Positions 21,914 to 32,635 of a DNA stretch of 64,000 nt are shown piece after piece. The notes beneath the pieces were generated by a model, which was not told the origin of the DNA, did not search any database, and saw nothing but the letters and a program-made list of their open reading frames with translations. Each line of letters opens with the position of its first letter. The first letter of the stretch is position 1. This DNA comes from Ampullaceana balthica (taxonomy: Eukaryota; Mollusca; Gastropoda; Lymnaeidae): NCBI GenBank assembly GCA_944989445.1, contig CALYLW010000130.1, positions 2,156,166 through 2,220,165 of the forward strand, in the 5' to 3' direction. Position numbers and translations under genes: made by a program.

Positions 21914-22764
21914 GATTGATTAAGTTAATGTGTTATCGATTGATTAAGTTAATGTGTTATCGATTGATTAAGTTAATGTGTTATCGATTGATTAAGTTAA
22001 TGTGTTATCGATTGATTAAGTTAATGTGTTATCGATTGATTAAGTTAATGTGTTATCGATTGATTAAGTTAATGTGTTATCGATTGATTAAGTTAATGTG
22101 TTATCGATTGATTAAGTTAATGTGTTATCGATTGATTAAGTTAATGTGTTATCGATTGATTAAGTTAATGTGTTATCGATTGATTAAGTTAATGTGTTAT
22201 CGATTGATTAAGTTAATGTGTTATCGATTGATTAAGTTAATGTGTTATCGATTGATTAAGTTAATGTGTTATCGATTGATTAAGTTAATGTGTTATCGAT
22301 TGATTAAGTTAATGTGTTATCGATTGATTAAGTTAATGTGTTATCGATTGATTAAGTTAATGTGTTATCGATTGATTAAGTTAATGTGTTATCGATTGAT
22401 TAAGTTAATGTGTTATCGATTGATTAAGTTAATGTGTTATCGATTGATTAAGTTAATGTGTTATCGATTGATTAAGTTAATGTGTTATCGATTGATTAAG
22501 TTAATGTGTTATCGATTGATTAAGTTAATGTGTTATCGATTGATTAAGTTAATGTGTTATCGATTGATTAAGTTAATGTGTTATCGATTGATTAAGTTAA
22601 TGTGTTATCGATTGATTAAGTTAATGTGTTATCGATTGATTAAGTTAATGTGTTATCGATTGATTAAGTTAATGTGTTATCGATTGATTAAGTTAATGTG
22701 TTATCGATTGATTAAGTTAATGTGTTATCGATTGATTAAGTTAATGTGTTATCGATTGATTAAT
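21914..22764. repeat. 24-bp minisatellite, invariant
   Basis: About 35 units of 24 bp, tgattaagttaatgtgttat followed by cgat. I see no base difference between the internal units. The unit contains atcgat and attaagttaat palindrome-like cores. The frame on the plus strand is open (an octapeptide IKLMCYRL) only because 24 is a multiple of three and no stop lies in that frame. Confidence 0.98.
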
Positions 22765-23035
22765 TAACTCTGATGAGTCTGTTCGCGTAACCCAATAACA
22801 CTGACAGCCCGATAAATGGCTGATGGTCAACGTTAAAGAATCCATTCTGACCAGTGACGTCACACACGTGGATGACTCGTCATACCGAGGTGGACAAGGG
22901 ACTGAGTCTGCGGACAGGCGATGGCAAAACCTATGGCACGCGTGTCACAGAGGGCACGCAGATCGCCATGCATCGACCCGCAAGCTTGAGTTGATGCTTC
23001 TAAAATCAAGCAATAGTATTCAGGTTGACATTGCA
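22765..23035. other. spacer between two arrays, no gene seen
   Basis: GC-richer than its neighbours, with no recognisable domain. An open frame starts here (22823) and runs into the next array, so its length is inflated by the array. Confidence 0.4.
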
Positions 23036-23402
23036 GTGTTTTCATTCGAGTGTTGTCATTGCAGTGTTGTCATTGGAGTGTTGTCATTGGAGTGTTGTCA
23101 TTGCAGTGTTGTCATTGGAGTGTTGTCATTGCAGTGTTGTCATTGGAGTGTTGTCATTGGAGTGTTGTCATTGGAGTGTTGTCATTGGATTGTTGTCATT
23201 GGAGTGTTGTCATTGGATTGTTGTCATTGGAGTGTTGTCATTGGAGTGTTGTCATTGGATTGTTGTCATTGGAGTGTTGTCATTGGAGTGTTGTCATTGG
23301 ATTGTTGTCATTGGAGTGTTGTCATTGGAGTGTTGTCATTGGAGTGTTGTCATTGGATTGTTGTCATTGCAGTGTTGTCATTGGAGTGTTGTCATTGCAG
23401 TG
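23036..23402. repeat. 14-bp minisatellite
   Basis: About 26 units of 14 bp, tgttgtcattggag, with gcag and ggat sub-types. The period is not a multiple of three but the unit lacks stops in the forward direction, so all three plus frames are open through it. Confidence 0.97.
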
Positions 23403-23652
23403 CTGCCTCCGTGCAATAGATAACTTGTTTGTTTTTTTGTTCCATTTTCTACACTCCGCCCAAACAGTGCTAGCCGTCCTTTGTGTAGTAATGCTGGGAA
23501 TATATCTTGGTTAATGTTTTAAAATTTTAAACCGTTTCCTGGAAAAAATCGTATATGAAATATGCAGCATTACGTTGTTATGTTTGTTAGCGATGGATAT
23601 TACGCATCGTGGCATTTTGTTATCATGTAATGGAATCGATCGTATCCCATAA

Positions 23653-24719
23653 TCTATATATACTAGCGTATCACTCGTCAAAAATGACGGAAGTTTTCGA
23701 AATAAATAGACATCAGATTAAAAAATAAAGTAATTCAGAATTTTCATTTATTTTTATTTGATTCATTTATTATCATATTGAACAATTTTATTCGGAACTT
23801 TCAAAAAGAGTTATATTTAGTGCAGTAATTTTTGGTGCGCACTATTAAACAAATCAGCATTACAACCAAGAAGCATTACATCCATTACGGGAATTATGTA
23901 TGTTGATGATATATATAAATCAAGGTGTGTATGTATGTTTGTCATTTATAGCTGACTAAACCATTCATCCAATCATCATGAAATTTTTGGAGACTGTTGA
24001 GTTCACTCCCGGAATGGTAACCGGCAATTTTGTTTTCTAAATGTAACACTCATGTGGCGCCTGGGGCTCATATTGTCATGTTTTTTTGATTCGAGCTATA
24101 TAAAAATTATTGTAAGCGTTAGCTAATGGGTAAATTGATGGATCTTAACCAAATTTTGTATATAAAAACTTGATAACGTATATTAAAATATTATAGGGCA
24201 TTGAACTCCTATTGGCCTTTCCTTCCTGGCTGGGGACCCAAAATGACTTTTTTCTTAAACGTATAAGATTGTACTCCCCATTCAAGTATTAAAGATCTTG
24301 ATAAATAATAACAAATATATCTATTATTATACAGACTGAAGTGAACAGATATTGTGAACTTTATATCTTGCACTAAATGGGCCCTGGGGCCGTTAGAGTC
24401 GATTTTTGCTTATATGAGCTATATAAAAATTAGTTTATGCGTTAGCTACTGGGAAAATGAATGGATCTTAACCAAACTTTGTATACAAATATCTCGTAGC
24501 CCGTATTAAAATAATATAGGGCACTGAACTTCTAATGTCAATTTCTTCGGGGCCGGTGGCCCAAAATTAATTTTTTTCATAAACGTTTAAGATTTTATTC
24601 CTCATTCAATTATTAACGATATTTATTGGTTTCTAACATTTTTTTTAAAAACGTACCACTCATTGGTTTCTTTGAATTAATTTTACTGAGATCGTTGCAA
24701 CGCACTTCGGGTCTGCTAG
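23653..24719. mobile_element. Helitron-like non-autonomous element (candidate)
   Basis: Starts tctatatatactagcg after an A (23652) and ends ttcgggtctgctag before a T (24720). This is the TC...CTAG layout in an A-T host dinucleotide expected of Helitrons. A 10-bp palindrome cgttgcaacg lies about 15 bp before the CTAG. Inside there is a long direct duplication: about 24095-24310 and 24410-24625 share ctatataaaaatta, gcgttagcta, ggatcttaaccaaa, tatagggca and aaacgt. No Rep/helicase is present. Alternatively the ends (tatactagc / gctagtata) could be short terminal inverted repeats of another element type. Confidence 0.5.
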
Positions 24720-24899
24720 TATAATATATTTCAGAGTATTTTTGTTTCGTTGAAGTTAAAGAGCAGTGGATTTATCGAGTATTGGTAAATATCCTTAAAA
24801 TCTTTAACTTGCGCCGTCAATAATCCATGTTTTACATTTTACCTGATACGTTACTACAAAAAATAACAACGTTCAAGATTTTAAAAAAGAAATAAAAAC

Positions 24900-25545
24900 T
24901 CAAATTAGTATTTCAACGCAATTTTCCAACGAGGAATTTCCGGTTTTTAGCAAGGGAAATCATTCTAGATTACTATAAAAGTCGATTCAAATAAGTAATT
25001 CTGAAACTTAACGTCATATCCCCTCACGCTACATCACACCAAGAATGTGTCAATATAATGCGCACCACGCAACAATCTAACATAAGCATTCACAACGCGG
25101 GAAAACCCCATTAACTATCATTCTGGATTATATTAAAAGTCATTTCAAATCAATAATTTTGAAACTAAACTAAACAATTGCTTTCAAAAATTGCTTCTAA
25201 AATTACGGAAGTCGAGTTACCAGTCATATGTTAAAAATTCCTTCTCCAACATTGTTCTAAATAGTATTAGCTATTGTTTGACGTTTGTTTCAACCCGATA
25301 GATGTTAAGGTTCGCGAGAAATTGACAAAATACTGATATTTTTTCGGGTTTTTTGGATTTTCCAGGAAGTCTAGTAAACCTTTTCTGTATTTCTTTTAGC
25401 CGTTGCACATCCTTGGGACCTCCTTAGCATATTTGCAATGACCCGAACCTTCTATCTGGTATGGTTCAGGAGGAGTTGCATGTGCAAGCGTTACAGACAT
25501 TTCGAATCTATAAACGCAATTTTTCCGAGGGAAATTGCGTTAAAA
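24900..25545. repeat. ~600-bp dispersed repeat, copy B
   Basis: Collinear with 13445-14062 in the same orientation over the whole length, with scattered substitutions and small indels. The last shared phrase is gggaaattgcgtt. What follows differs from copy A, which marks the right boundary. Confidence 0.85.
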
Positions 25546-26783
25546 AACAAAAAAACATTTTGATGCGCGTAAAAATTCTATAAATATTCTGCTGTTGTCG
25601 GATAGAAAACAATTTGGATTGCCAAGTGTTACGCACTCGGCGTGCAACTCCATAGAGCGGTTCACGACGGTGCAAAAAAACCAAAAACAACTTTGTTGAA
25701 TTTGACGATGCCAGAGATATTATATTGATAACTCAGCGCGAGATTTGGTGAGTGGAATGTTCGACTTGCATGCAGTGAGGACCGCTGCATCGAATTATAT
25801 TTTGGTCAGTATTAGTTGCAGGGATTCTCAAAGTACGTCGATTTTATTTGAGGTTAGAGATAGTCGTCAGCATCGTTCACATAGATCGTCTTATTGAATC
25901 AGATTTGTTAGTTTTAAACTGATGGATGGATGCCCCCCTCCTCCCCCCCCCGGCCCCGTTTTGTGAATGAGAGTATGACGTCAACCCCGCCTAGTCAACA
26001 ATGACATAAAACCACCCCCTCCCCTCCACCCGTCTGTCACTTTCGAGTGACGGAAAAAAATTAATGCGCCTGCCCCAAAATTAATATCTAGAAAGCGATA
26101 GGGCATTGTCGCCTGCCATATATTAAATCAAATATTTCATTATTTTTTTTTCTTAAAGGGTGCGCAACTCCAATTTGATAATTGCAAGTTCTAAGCGGCA
26201 CATTGAACGTCATGGGATATTCAACAGATGGATTTACTGATGTGATCGGCTGTTTACTCGTGGCGTGTGGGCTGAATGTCGAAATGAAATCAAGGAGCAG
26301 GCCATAAGACGAGGCCACACCGAGGGAAGTTTTTTTAAACTGAGAGATGAATGTTTGGGAAGCAGGTTACCGCCACGTTAGCAATGGTTAGTGTGGACGT
26401 CGGGGCCGCGGCAAATTACGTTGAACGATATTAGGCCTAATGAGTCGATGTGATGCTGATGATGAGGTATTTCTTCAACTTGGGTGTTGTTTATTTAAAG
26501 TGAGTTCCAGAAGGGAGGTTATTGTTTTATTATCTTTATTTTGTTGTTGTTCTTGTTGTTGTTGTTTATAAATATTTTTAAAGCAATACAGCGTGACTTT
26601 TCAGTTTTCTTTCATTTAATTCTTTTGAATTTTAAATATGAGAGTAAGGTGGTCAAAAGTGGTTAGGTATATAGTTAAAGAGGACGATGAATAGGTATTT
26701 AATGGGGAACTGTAAGAGAGAGTGAAAGAATAGAATGAGATTATATGTGAGAGGGAGAGCGCAAGGGAAAAAGAGGCCAGAGT

Positions 26784-26785
<2 letters not shown>
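25546..26785. other. non-coding, no gene seen
   Basis: C-run at 25926-25955. No domain in the 76-residue minus frame near 26088-26318 or the 60-residue frame near 25508-25690. Confidence 0.4.
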
Positions 26786-26816
<31 letters not shown>

Positions 26817-26841
26817 TGAGAGAGATAGAGAGAGAGAGAGT

Positions 26842-26890
<49 letters not shown>

Positions 26891-27018
26891 TGAGAGAGAG
26901 ATAGATAGAGAGAGAGAGAGAGTGAGAGAGAGATAGATAGAGAGAGAGAGAGTGAGAGAGAGATAGATAGAGAGAGATAGAGAGAGAGTGTGTGAGAGAG
27001 AGAGGGAGATAGATAGAT

Positions 27019-27106
<88 letters not shown>

Positions 27107-27107
27107 G
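26786..27107. repeat. compound GA / TA microsatellite
   Basis: Blocks of (GA)n and (TA)n alternate: GA with gagtga breaks, TA at 26844-26886, GA/GATA blocks to 27022, TA at 27023-27083, then GA. Minus frames of 133-194 residues across it are Ser/Leu/Tyr/Ile low complexity. Confidence 0.97.
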
Positions 27108-27499
27108 CATACAAATAACAGCAAGACACAGATGACACCCACAGCTCGTAGTCAACACACCCAAACAAGTGGAGTCAGAACTGGCCGCCATTACCTTCAC
27201 GTCCCTAGGTGGTCGTTGCCTGGCACGTACAGATTGGCCCCCCTTTATTATTTTAGTCTACTAATATAAATAAGTGATATAATAAAGCAGGTTCCGGAGT
27301 TAGATTGATATTTAGAATTAGCGTAAAGATTTTTTTAAATAAATAAAATAAGACGAAAGCTTTTACAATTCAACTCTTTTTTTTTAAATTTAAAAACATA
27401 TTTATCCTGTTCTTATCTTATCTGTTACAGACGCTACTTCTATACGAAGATGACAGTGTCCTACGTTTATCCATGGTTTATGTTTTGTCTGCATTTTTT

Positions 27500-27665
27500 A
27501 AAATAGAATTTTAAATGTTGATGTTATGTTGGTTTTCATGGTTTCCTCAGGCAACCCATTCCACGTCCGATTTCCTGACGGGAAGAACGAGAATGTGTAT
27601 GTTTGTTCATGCACACCGAATAAGAAACGTAATTTTATCCCTATGTCTATCTGAGGGTTCATGAT
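27500..27665 (-). pseudogene. LINE ORF2 C-terminal tail (family 2), minus strand
   Basis: Minus-strand reading gives NPQIDIGIK, then TFSFFPSGNRTWNGLPEET and STFKILF. Unlike the copy at 19130 the diagnostic Trp of WNGLPEE is intact. The fragment stops at its upstream side at about 27665, right where a 20-bp tandem array begins. Confidence 0.8.
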
Positions 27666-27687
27666 AAGATCATCTAATATGGACGTT

Positions 27688-27853
27688 GATTGATGTTCTG
27701 TGTCATTTATTGATGTTATGTCTCATTTATTGATGTTCTGTGTCATTTATTGATGTTCTGTGTCATTTATTGATGTTCTGTGTCATTTATTGATGTTCTG
27801 TGTCATTTATTGATGTTCTGTGTCATTTATTGATGTTATGTGTCATTTATTGA
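27688..27853. repeat. 20-bp minisatellite
   Basis: About 8 units of 20 bp, tgatgttctgtgtcatttat, with tatg for ttctg variants in units near 27715 and 27835. It joins a 54-bp array at its right end. Confidence 0.95.
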
Positions 27854-28110
27854 AACACAGACGTAGGGTTACAGCGGTATACCTCTGATTACTGTGTCAT
27901 TTATTGAAACACAGACGTAGGGTTACAGCGGTATACCTCTGATTACTGTGTCATTTATTAAAACACAGACGTAGGGTTACAGCGGTATACCTCTGATTAC
28001 TGTGTCATTATTAAAACACAGACGCAGGGTGACAGCGGTATATCTACGATTACTGTGTCATTTATTGAAACACAGACGTAGGGTTACAGCGGTATACCTC
28101 TGATTACTGC
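27839..28110. repeat. 54-bp minisatellite, five units
   Basis: Five units of 54 bp (one with a 1-2 base deletion near 28005) built of tgtgtcatttattgaaacac, agacgtagggttacagcggt and atacctctgattac. The first 14 bases are identical to the 20-bp unit to its left, so the two arrays share a seed. Confidence 0.95.
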
Positions 28111-28520
28111 CTCTCATAGAATAAATTGAAAGTGGCTTACAAATCGCGGCCATCCAGTCGTGTACACTGTAACACATACCAACACCGTGCATGGGTGGTT
28201 AAGGTGGTCATGTTACATATACAGCATTTTAAAATTCAGACGAATTGCGCAATGCAGTCTGTCACAAAAAAAATGGTATTGAATTTTTTTTCCTTTTTAA
28301 ATTGGAAAAACTCGTGGTTGTTTGATTAATGATTTATTTTAGTTGATTAGGGGAGTTAACTTTTCCACTAATAAAGTTTAAAAAGTAGAGTTGCCTCTTC
28401 AGACCATGCTGGCCTATGCGATAGGTGAAGCACCGTTCACAGGTTTCTATAGCCCACGGCCAAAGCCGGAAACGGATTTGTACAAATTGCCGGATTCCAG
28501 ATTTGCCGGAGCCGGAGCCA
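28111..28520. other. non-coding, no gene seen
   Basis: Unique sequence. The phrase gccggagcc occurs at 28507 and again after the microsatellite at 28671. Confidence 0.4.
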
Positions 28521-28626
28521 ATCTCTCTCTCACTCTCGCTCTCTCTCTCTCTCTCTCTATATATATATTATATATATATATATTATATATATAATAATAT
28601 ATGTATATACATATATATATATATGC
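28521..28626. repeat. compound TC / TA microsatellite
   Basis: (TC)n to 28558, then ta-rich tatatatta repeats to 28626. Confidence 0.95.
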
Positions 28627-30170
28627 TCTAAGGGCAAGACGGATTTGGCCGAATTTATGAAGTGAAATTCTGCCGGAGCCCCTATTTTTAATGCACGGCT
28701 TGGTGGACTTTGTACAGTACATTGAAACAATTTATTGAATCCTAAATTATTATCAGGATTGCAGGGAGTTCACAAAACATCAGTTTGTTGTTTTATTTCA
28801 AACCTCACCAAAGTTATATGTTGTTATAAATATTGGCCTGGAGACATCGAGACACAGATTCCAAACACGAATTAGCAAACTGTAAAAATATAACGAAAAT
28901 ATATCCTTCTGTTTTGAAGGAAAAAATGTGTACAGTCGGCAGATGACAATATTCAAATTTGTTTGGAAATCAGTTTTGCTAGATTCAGTTACTTTTAGAA
29001 TATTGATATGTTTCGGTATATTCATATGTTTTTGGTACATATATGTTTCGGTCAAATTCATATAATTTGGTAAATGCATATGTTTCGGTATATTCATTTG
29101 TTTCAATAGATTCAAATGTTTCGGTACACTGGTAAGTGTTAAAAAACTCGTAACTTTCCGCACAGTTGTTAAGATGAAATCTATTCCTCGGTGTAAGGGC
29201 ACAGCGCTAAACTGTCAAAGAACTGTGATGGTCAGACGCTAAGAAATGATTAAGTTGTATAATATGGTCCTTCGAAATTAGGATTTTTCCAAATACTAAG
29301 TTGTATTTAAATTTCAATTCGGGGATCCCTGAATCTTTTACTTTGAAAACTGCGCACTCGTTGCAAGTTTCGGTATCTGTCTAACATGTACCAGAAAACC
29401 TGACTCGTGTATTCACGTATCACCGCCCCCCCCCTTGTACCCGACACACAATCCACTTTATCCACCCCGTTTTAATCTCTGCTCGCCTGCCAACACTTGT
29501 GAACTCAACCCAGAGTACACATAACGATAAAATGCCGGGCCAATATTATTTATTTCCACTTAAGCCAATCTTGTTTTTTTTCAATACCATCGTTACGGAA
29601 GTGTAGATGTTAAATCAACATCCGGACATGCGCAGCGTGCTTCTTGTACCTAAAAACCCTGTCTTGTACCTATCTCCGATTTTAACGGCTGCTAAAATCA
29701 AATTAGTTTGTAATTATTTTTTTTTAAACTTAAGAAGCCATTCAGGCTTCAGGCAACTGTTAGAGGTAAGCGTTACGGACTTTGATCTCACCAACGAAAC
29801 TTGAATGTTTTTAAGGCATTAAGTTTTTTTGTGACGTGTGAGATGATGTTCTCGTGACGGCACAGTTTGAGACACGGATTTTGATCCTTGCAGCTCCGGA
29901 CTTTCAACGGAAATGCATCCATGCGACCAGTTATTTAGGTCACCAGTATCAGAGACATTCTTATATTCTTATTTGAGGTACAGAAGATGGGTGCCTGTCC
30001 CCCTTTGCCAATAAGGTATGAGGTGCGCTTATCTGAGTTGTTTATATGAGGTGCAAAAGATGGATGCTAACCTGGGTGCTTATTTGAAGTGCCAATGATG
30101 GGTTATTACACGAGGTGCTTTTTTTTGTTGCTGTGGTGGCGATGATGTGTGACGTCATGATGGTTTGCCG
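28627..30170. other. non-coding; two weakly repetitive stretches
   Basis: At 28985-29130 there is a diverged ~24-bp repeat around catatgtttcggtatattc. At 29960-30115 an irregular repeat carries ttatttgaggtgc, agatgg-tg and similar words. No gene is seen elsewhere. Confidence 0.55.
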
Positions 30171-30772
30171 CAGGGGCGGATAAAGACTGCACGGGGCCCC
30201 TGGCTGCAATTCAAACTGGGGCCCAATCCAGCTAGCGTCCCTCTAAATAAAATGATTGCTAGCAGCTAATATAAGACTGTAACTTGTAACTAGGTAGTCC
30301 ATTGGTTCCTCGTCATAACTTGTCTGTACTCCGTGATCGGATTCATAAAAAAACAGAAGACAAAGAAATAACTGTTTGCCTGAAAACTAAAATTGAATGT
30401 AAAAAGATAATTTTTAAAAAAAAAGAAATATGGAAAAAAAACACAAACATATGCCCCCGCCGCAAGACCACGAGATTCTGAAGATTGAACAAAATTTTAA
30501 AAGATATAAATAGTATTCATTAATATTTTCTTATTTTTCTCTTATTGGGCCAATCAAATCAAGTTTTTCGATAGTGAGGCTACCGGGTCCGAATAGCGAT
30601 TAGATTAATAATAGATAAGATTTTAATAATTTATTTAATTTATGATATTTTTAGGGATTCATGCAAACATTTGTCCACCTTTATAATAAATTATACTAAT
30701 TTCGGGGGCCCCTAAATCATCGGGGGCCCCTGGCTTTAGCCCGTTAAGCCCCCCCCCCTTAATCCGCCATAG
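30171..30772. mobile_element. non-autonomous hAT (GGCGGATTAA end type)
   Basis: Ends caggggcggataaag (30171) and cttaatccgccatag (ending 30772) form an imperfect terminal repeat of about 15 bp. Flanking octamers gtttgccg (30163-30170) and gtttgcct (30773-30780) match at 7 of 8 bases. Internal sub-terminal blocks are ggggcccctggct and gggggcccctggctttagcc. No ORF in 602 bp. The right end matches 43960-44035 (gggggctttagcccgtt, aatccgcc), which sits beside transposase remains of the zinc-finger MYM-like hAT group, its likely autonomous source. Confidence 0.85.
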
Positions 30773-31585
30773 GTTTGCCTATCTTAGTCGAGCGCAGGAC
30801 GAACCTACATGTAAAGCGCTTACGAGCTGCTCTTGACGTGAGGTTCTTTCTTATATGAGCGCCGTTGTGTGAAGAGTGCAGAGCTTGTGGGCGCGTGGCA
30901 TATGTTTGGTGTTTAGGTCGCTGCTAGAGTTTAGTTTGGCTGGAGATGTCCCTGACTTCTATAGCATCTCCTTGCAAAGACAGTCCAGACAAACATCTCC
31001 TTTATGCGGCACACAAAAACATAAAACTCAGAAGCAACACAGAATCAGTTCTCATATTTGACCTCGACATTTACGGTGTATTTAGTTTATTCCCCACGAG
31101 TATGCAGAATTAACAGACAGTTGGGGAACCCCTCGAGACGCAGAGGTGTGAGCGGTGTATATTCATACGCAAACTTGCAGAGTGTTATCCCTGTTCGAGA
31201 GTGACACGAGGGTGCTAATAAAATCGCGAGTCGGTCCACCGTTTCGACTGAATGAATAATGCAGTAACGGTCCCTATGGGTGAGTCACTGTTTTATTAAC
31301 CACATAAGTCTTACGCCGGTTCTCTAACTGCAAGGTTTCTAACACAGGGACAAAGAAAGAAAAATTAAGCAAACTTTATATTCCTTGAAGCAACAGGTAA
31401 TGTTGAAAACAAATAGGAATTATGTCTTCACACTCCCATACAAACTTCAAGGTATTAAAAGAACATATTCCATGAGATAAACGTAGTATCTTTAAGTTCA
31501 TAATTTAAAGAAAAACATATGAATATATTAATTCCGTAGACGTAAATATCGCGCTCCGAACTAGGGTTTTTAATTTCACTTGAGC
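30773..31585. other. non-coding, no gene seen
   Basis: Unique sequence, no domains recognised. Confidence 0.4.
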
Positions 31586-31715
31586 ATGTCGTATAGCAAA
31601 ATTCTGTGTAGCAAAATGTCTTATAGCAAAATGTCGTATAGAAAAATGTCATATAGAAAAATGTTGTAATACAAAATTTCGTATAGCGAAATTTCGTATA
31701 GAAAGAGTGGATATT
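31586..31715. repeat. diverged ~15-bp tandem repeat
   Basis: About eight units around gtatagcaaaatgtc with frequent substitutions (gtatagaaaaatttc, gtgtagcaaaattct). Confidence 0.75.
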
Positions 31716-31759
31716 TCGTAAAAGAATGACTATTTGTGCTTTCAAAAATAAAAATAATA

Positions 31760-32633
31760 CAGTGGAACTTCACATACGAGCACCTCTCATAACGAGCACC
31801 TCTCATAACGAGCAATTTGCATAACGAGCAAAAATTATGAAAATGTTTCTCTCTTAACGAGGAACATTTCACATAACGAGTGACACAGACAGGGGAAATT
31901 CCCTTTTCACGACATTCATTTGTGAGCCGGGACTTCTGCGCGGATGCATTAGATAGTGTTTAGCACTCGGTCTGTTAGCGTATTGTTTTCATGTGTGATC
32001 ACCGTTTTTACAGAATTTGTATTCAGTCAGCATTCGTAATTTTTTTATGTGCAAAGTGTTATAAACTGTGCTAAAATGTATTCGAAGAAAAAGCCACAAG
32101 AAGACAATCAAAAGAGAGAGAAAAATAACATGTTGAAATGAACGTAAAATCATTGAAACGCCAGAACAAGGTGTGAGCGTGGCTCATCTAGCTCGCAACT
32201 ACAATGGGTCAACATCAAGGATATGCACTATTCTCAAGAACAATTAAGGAGATGGATGCTTGAAAGCGAGTGTCAAGAATGTCTACGAAACGGTTACGAC
32301 ATATTATCGTCAAATTTTGAAGCGTCTTTAGACAGTTTTCTAGTTAAAAAGGATTATTTTTTTGTCATTAAATTCATATTTTTATATACGTTTTTTTGTT
32401 TGTTTCGAATCTAAATTGTATTCCAAGTTGTTACACTCCATAACAATTCATAAGCAATTTTATTTGAATAAATGTTGATGCAATTTTTTGAAAAATTAAT
32501 ATTTTTTCATCATGGACCACAGTATCGTATTTTTGCATTGAATTGTATGGGAAAAATTGTTTCGTTTAACGAGTGTTTCGCTTAACGAGTAAGATTCTGG
32601 AACGAATTATGCTCGTTATAAGAGGTTCCACAG
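31760..32633 (+). mobile_element. Tigger/pogo-like DNA transposon relic
   Basis: Flanked by TA on both sides (31758-31759, 32634-32635). The left end has cagtggaacttc and several cataacgagca words. The right end has ttaacgagt, ctggaacgaattatgctcg and gaggttccacag. These are the sub-terminal motifs of Tigger-type Tc1/mariner relatives. At 874 bp it is far shorter than an autonomous element and holds only a trace of transposase. Confidence 0.8.
32146..32247 (+). pseudogene. pogo/Tigger transposase N-terminal helix-turn-helix remnant
   Basis: Reads KIIETPEQGVSVAHLARNYN then STSRICTILKNN before a stop at 32245, matching the CENP-B/Psq-like DNA-binding start of Tigger transposases. Sequence before it (about 32076-32145) is Lys-rich and in a broken frame. 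The rest of the CENP-B domain and the catalytic DDE region are missing. Confidence 0.75.
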
Positions 32634-32635
32634 TA

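Noticed and set aside
21916..22767. 283-residue plus frame of IKLMCYRL repeats
   Set aside because: Product of an invariant 24-bp array; starts and ends with the array, no signal or domain.
22823..23419. Possible gene starting in the spacer at 22823 and reading into the 14-bp array
   Set aside because: Only the first ~70 residues are outside the array and show no known domain; the rest is repeat in an open frame.
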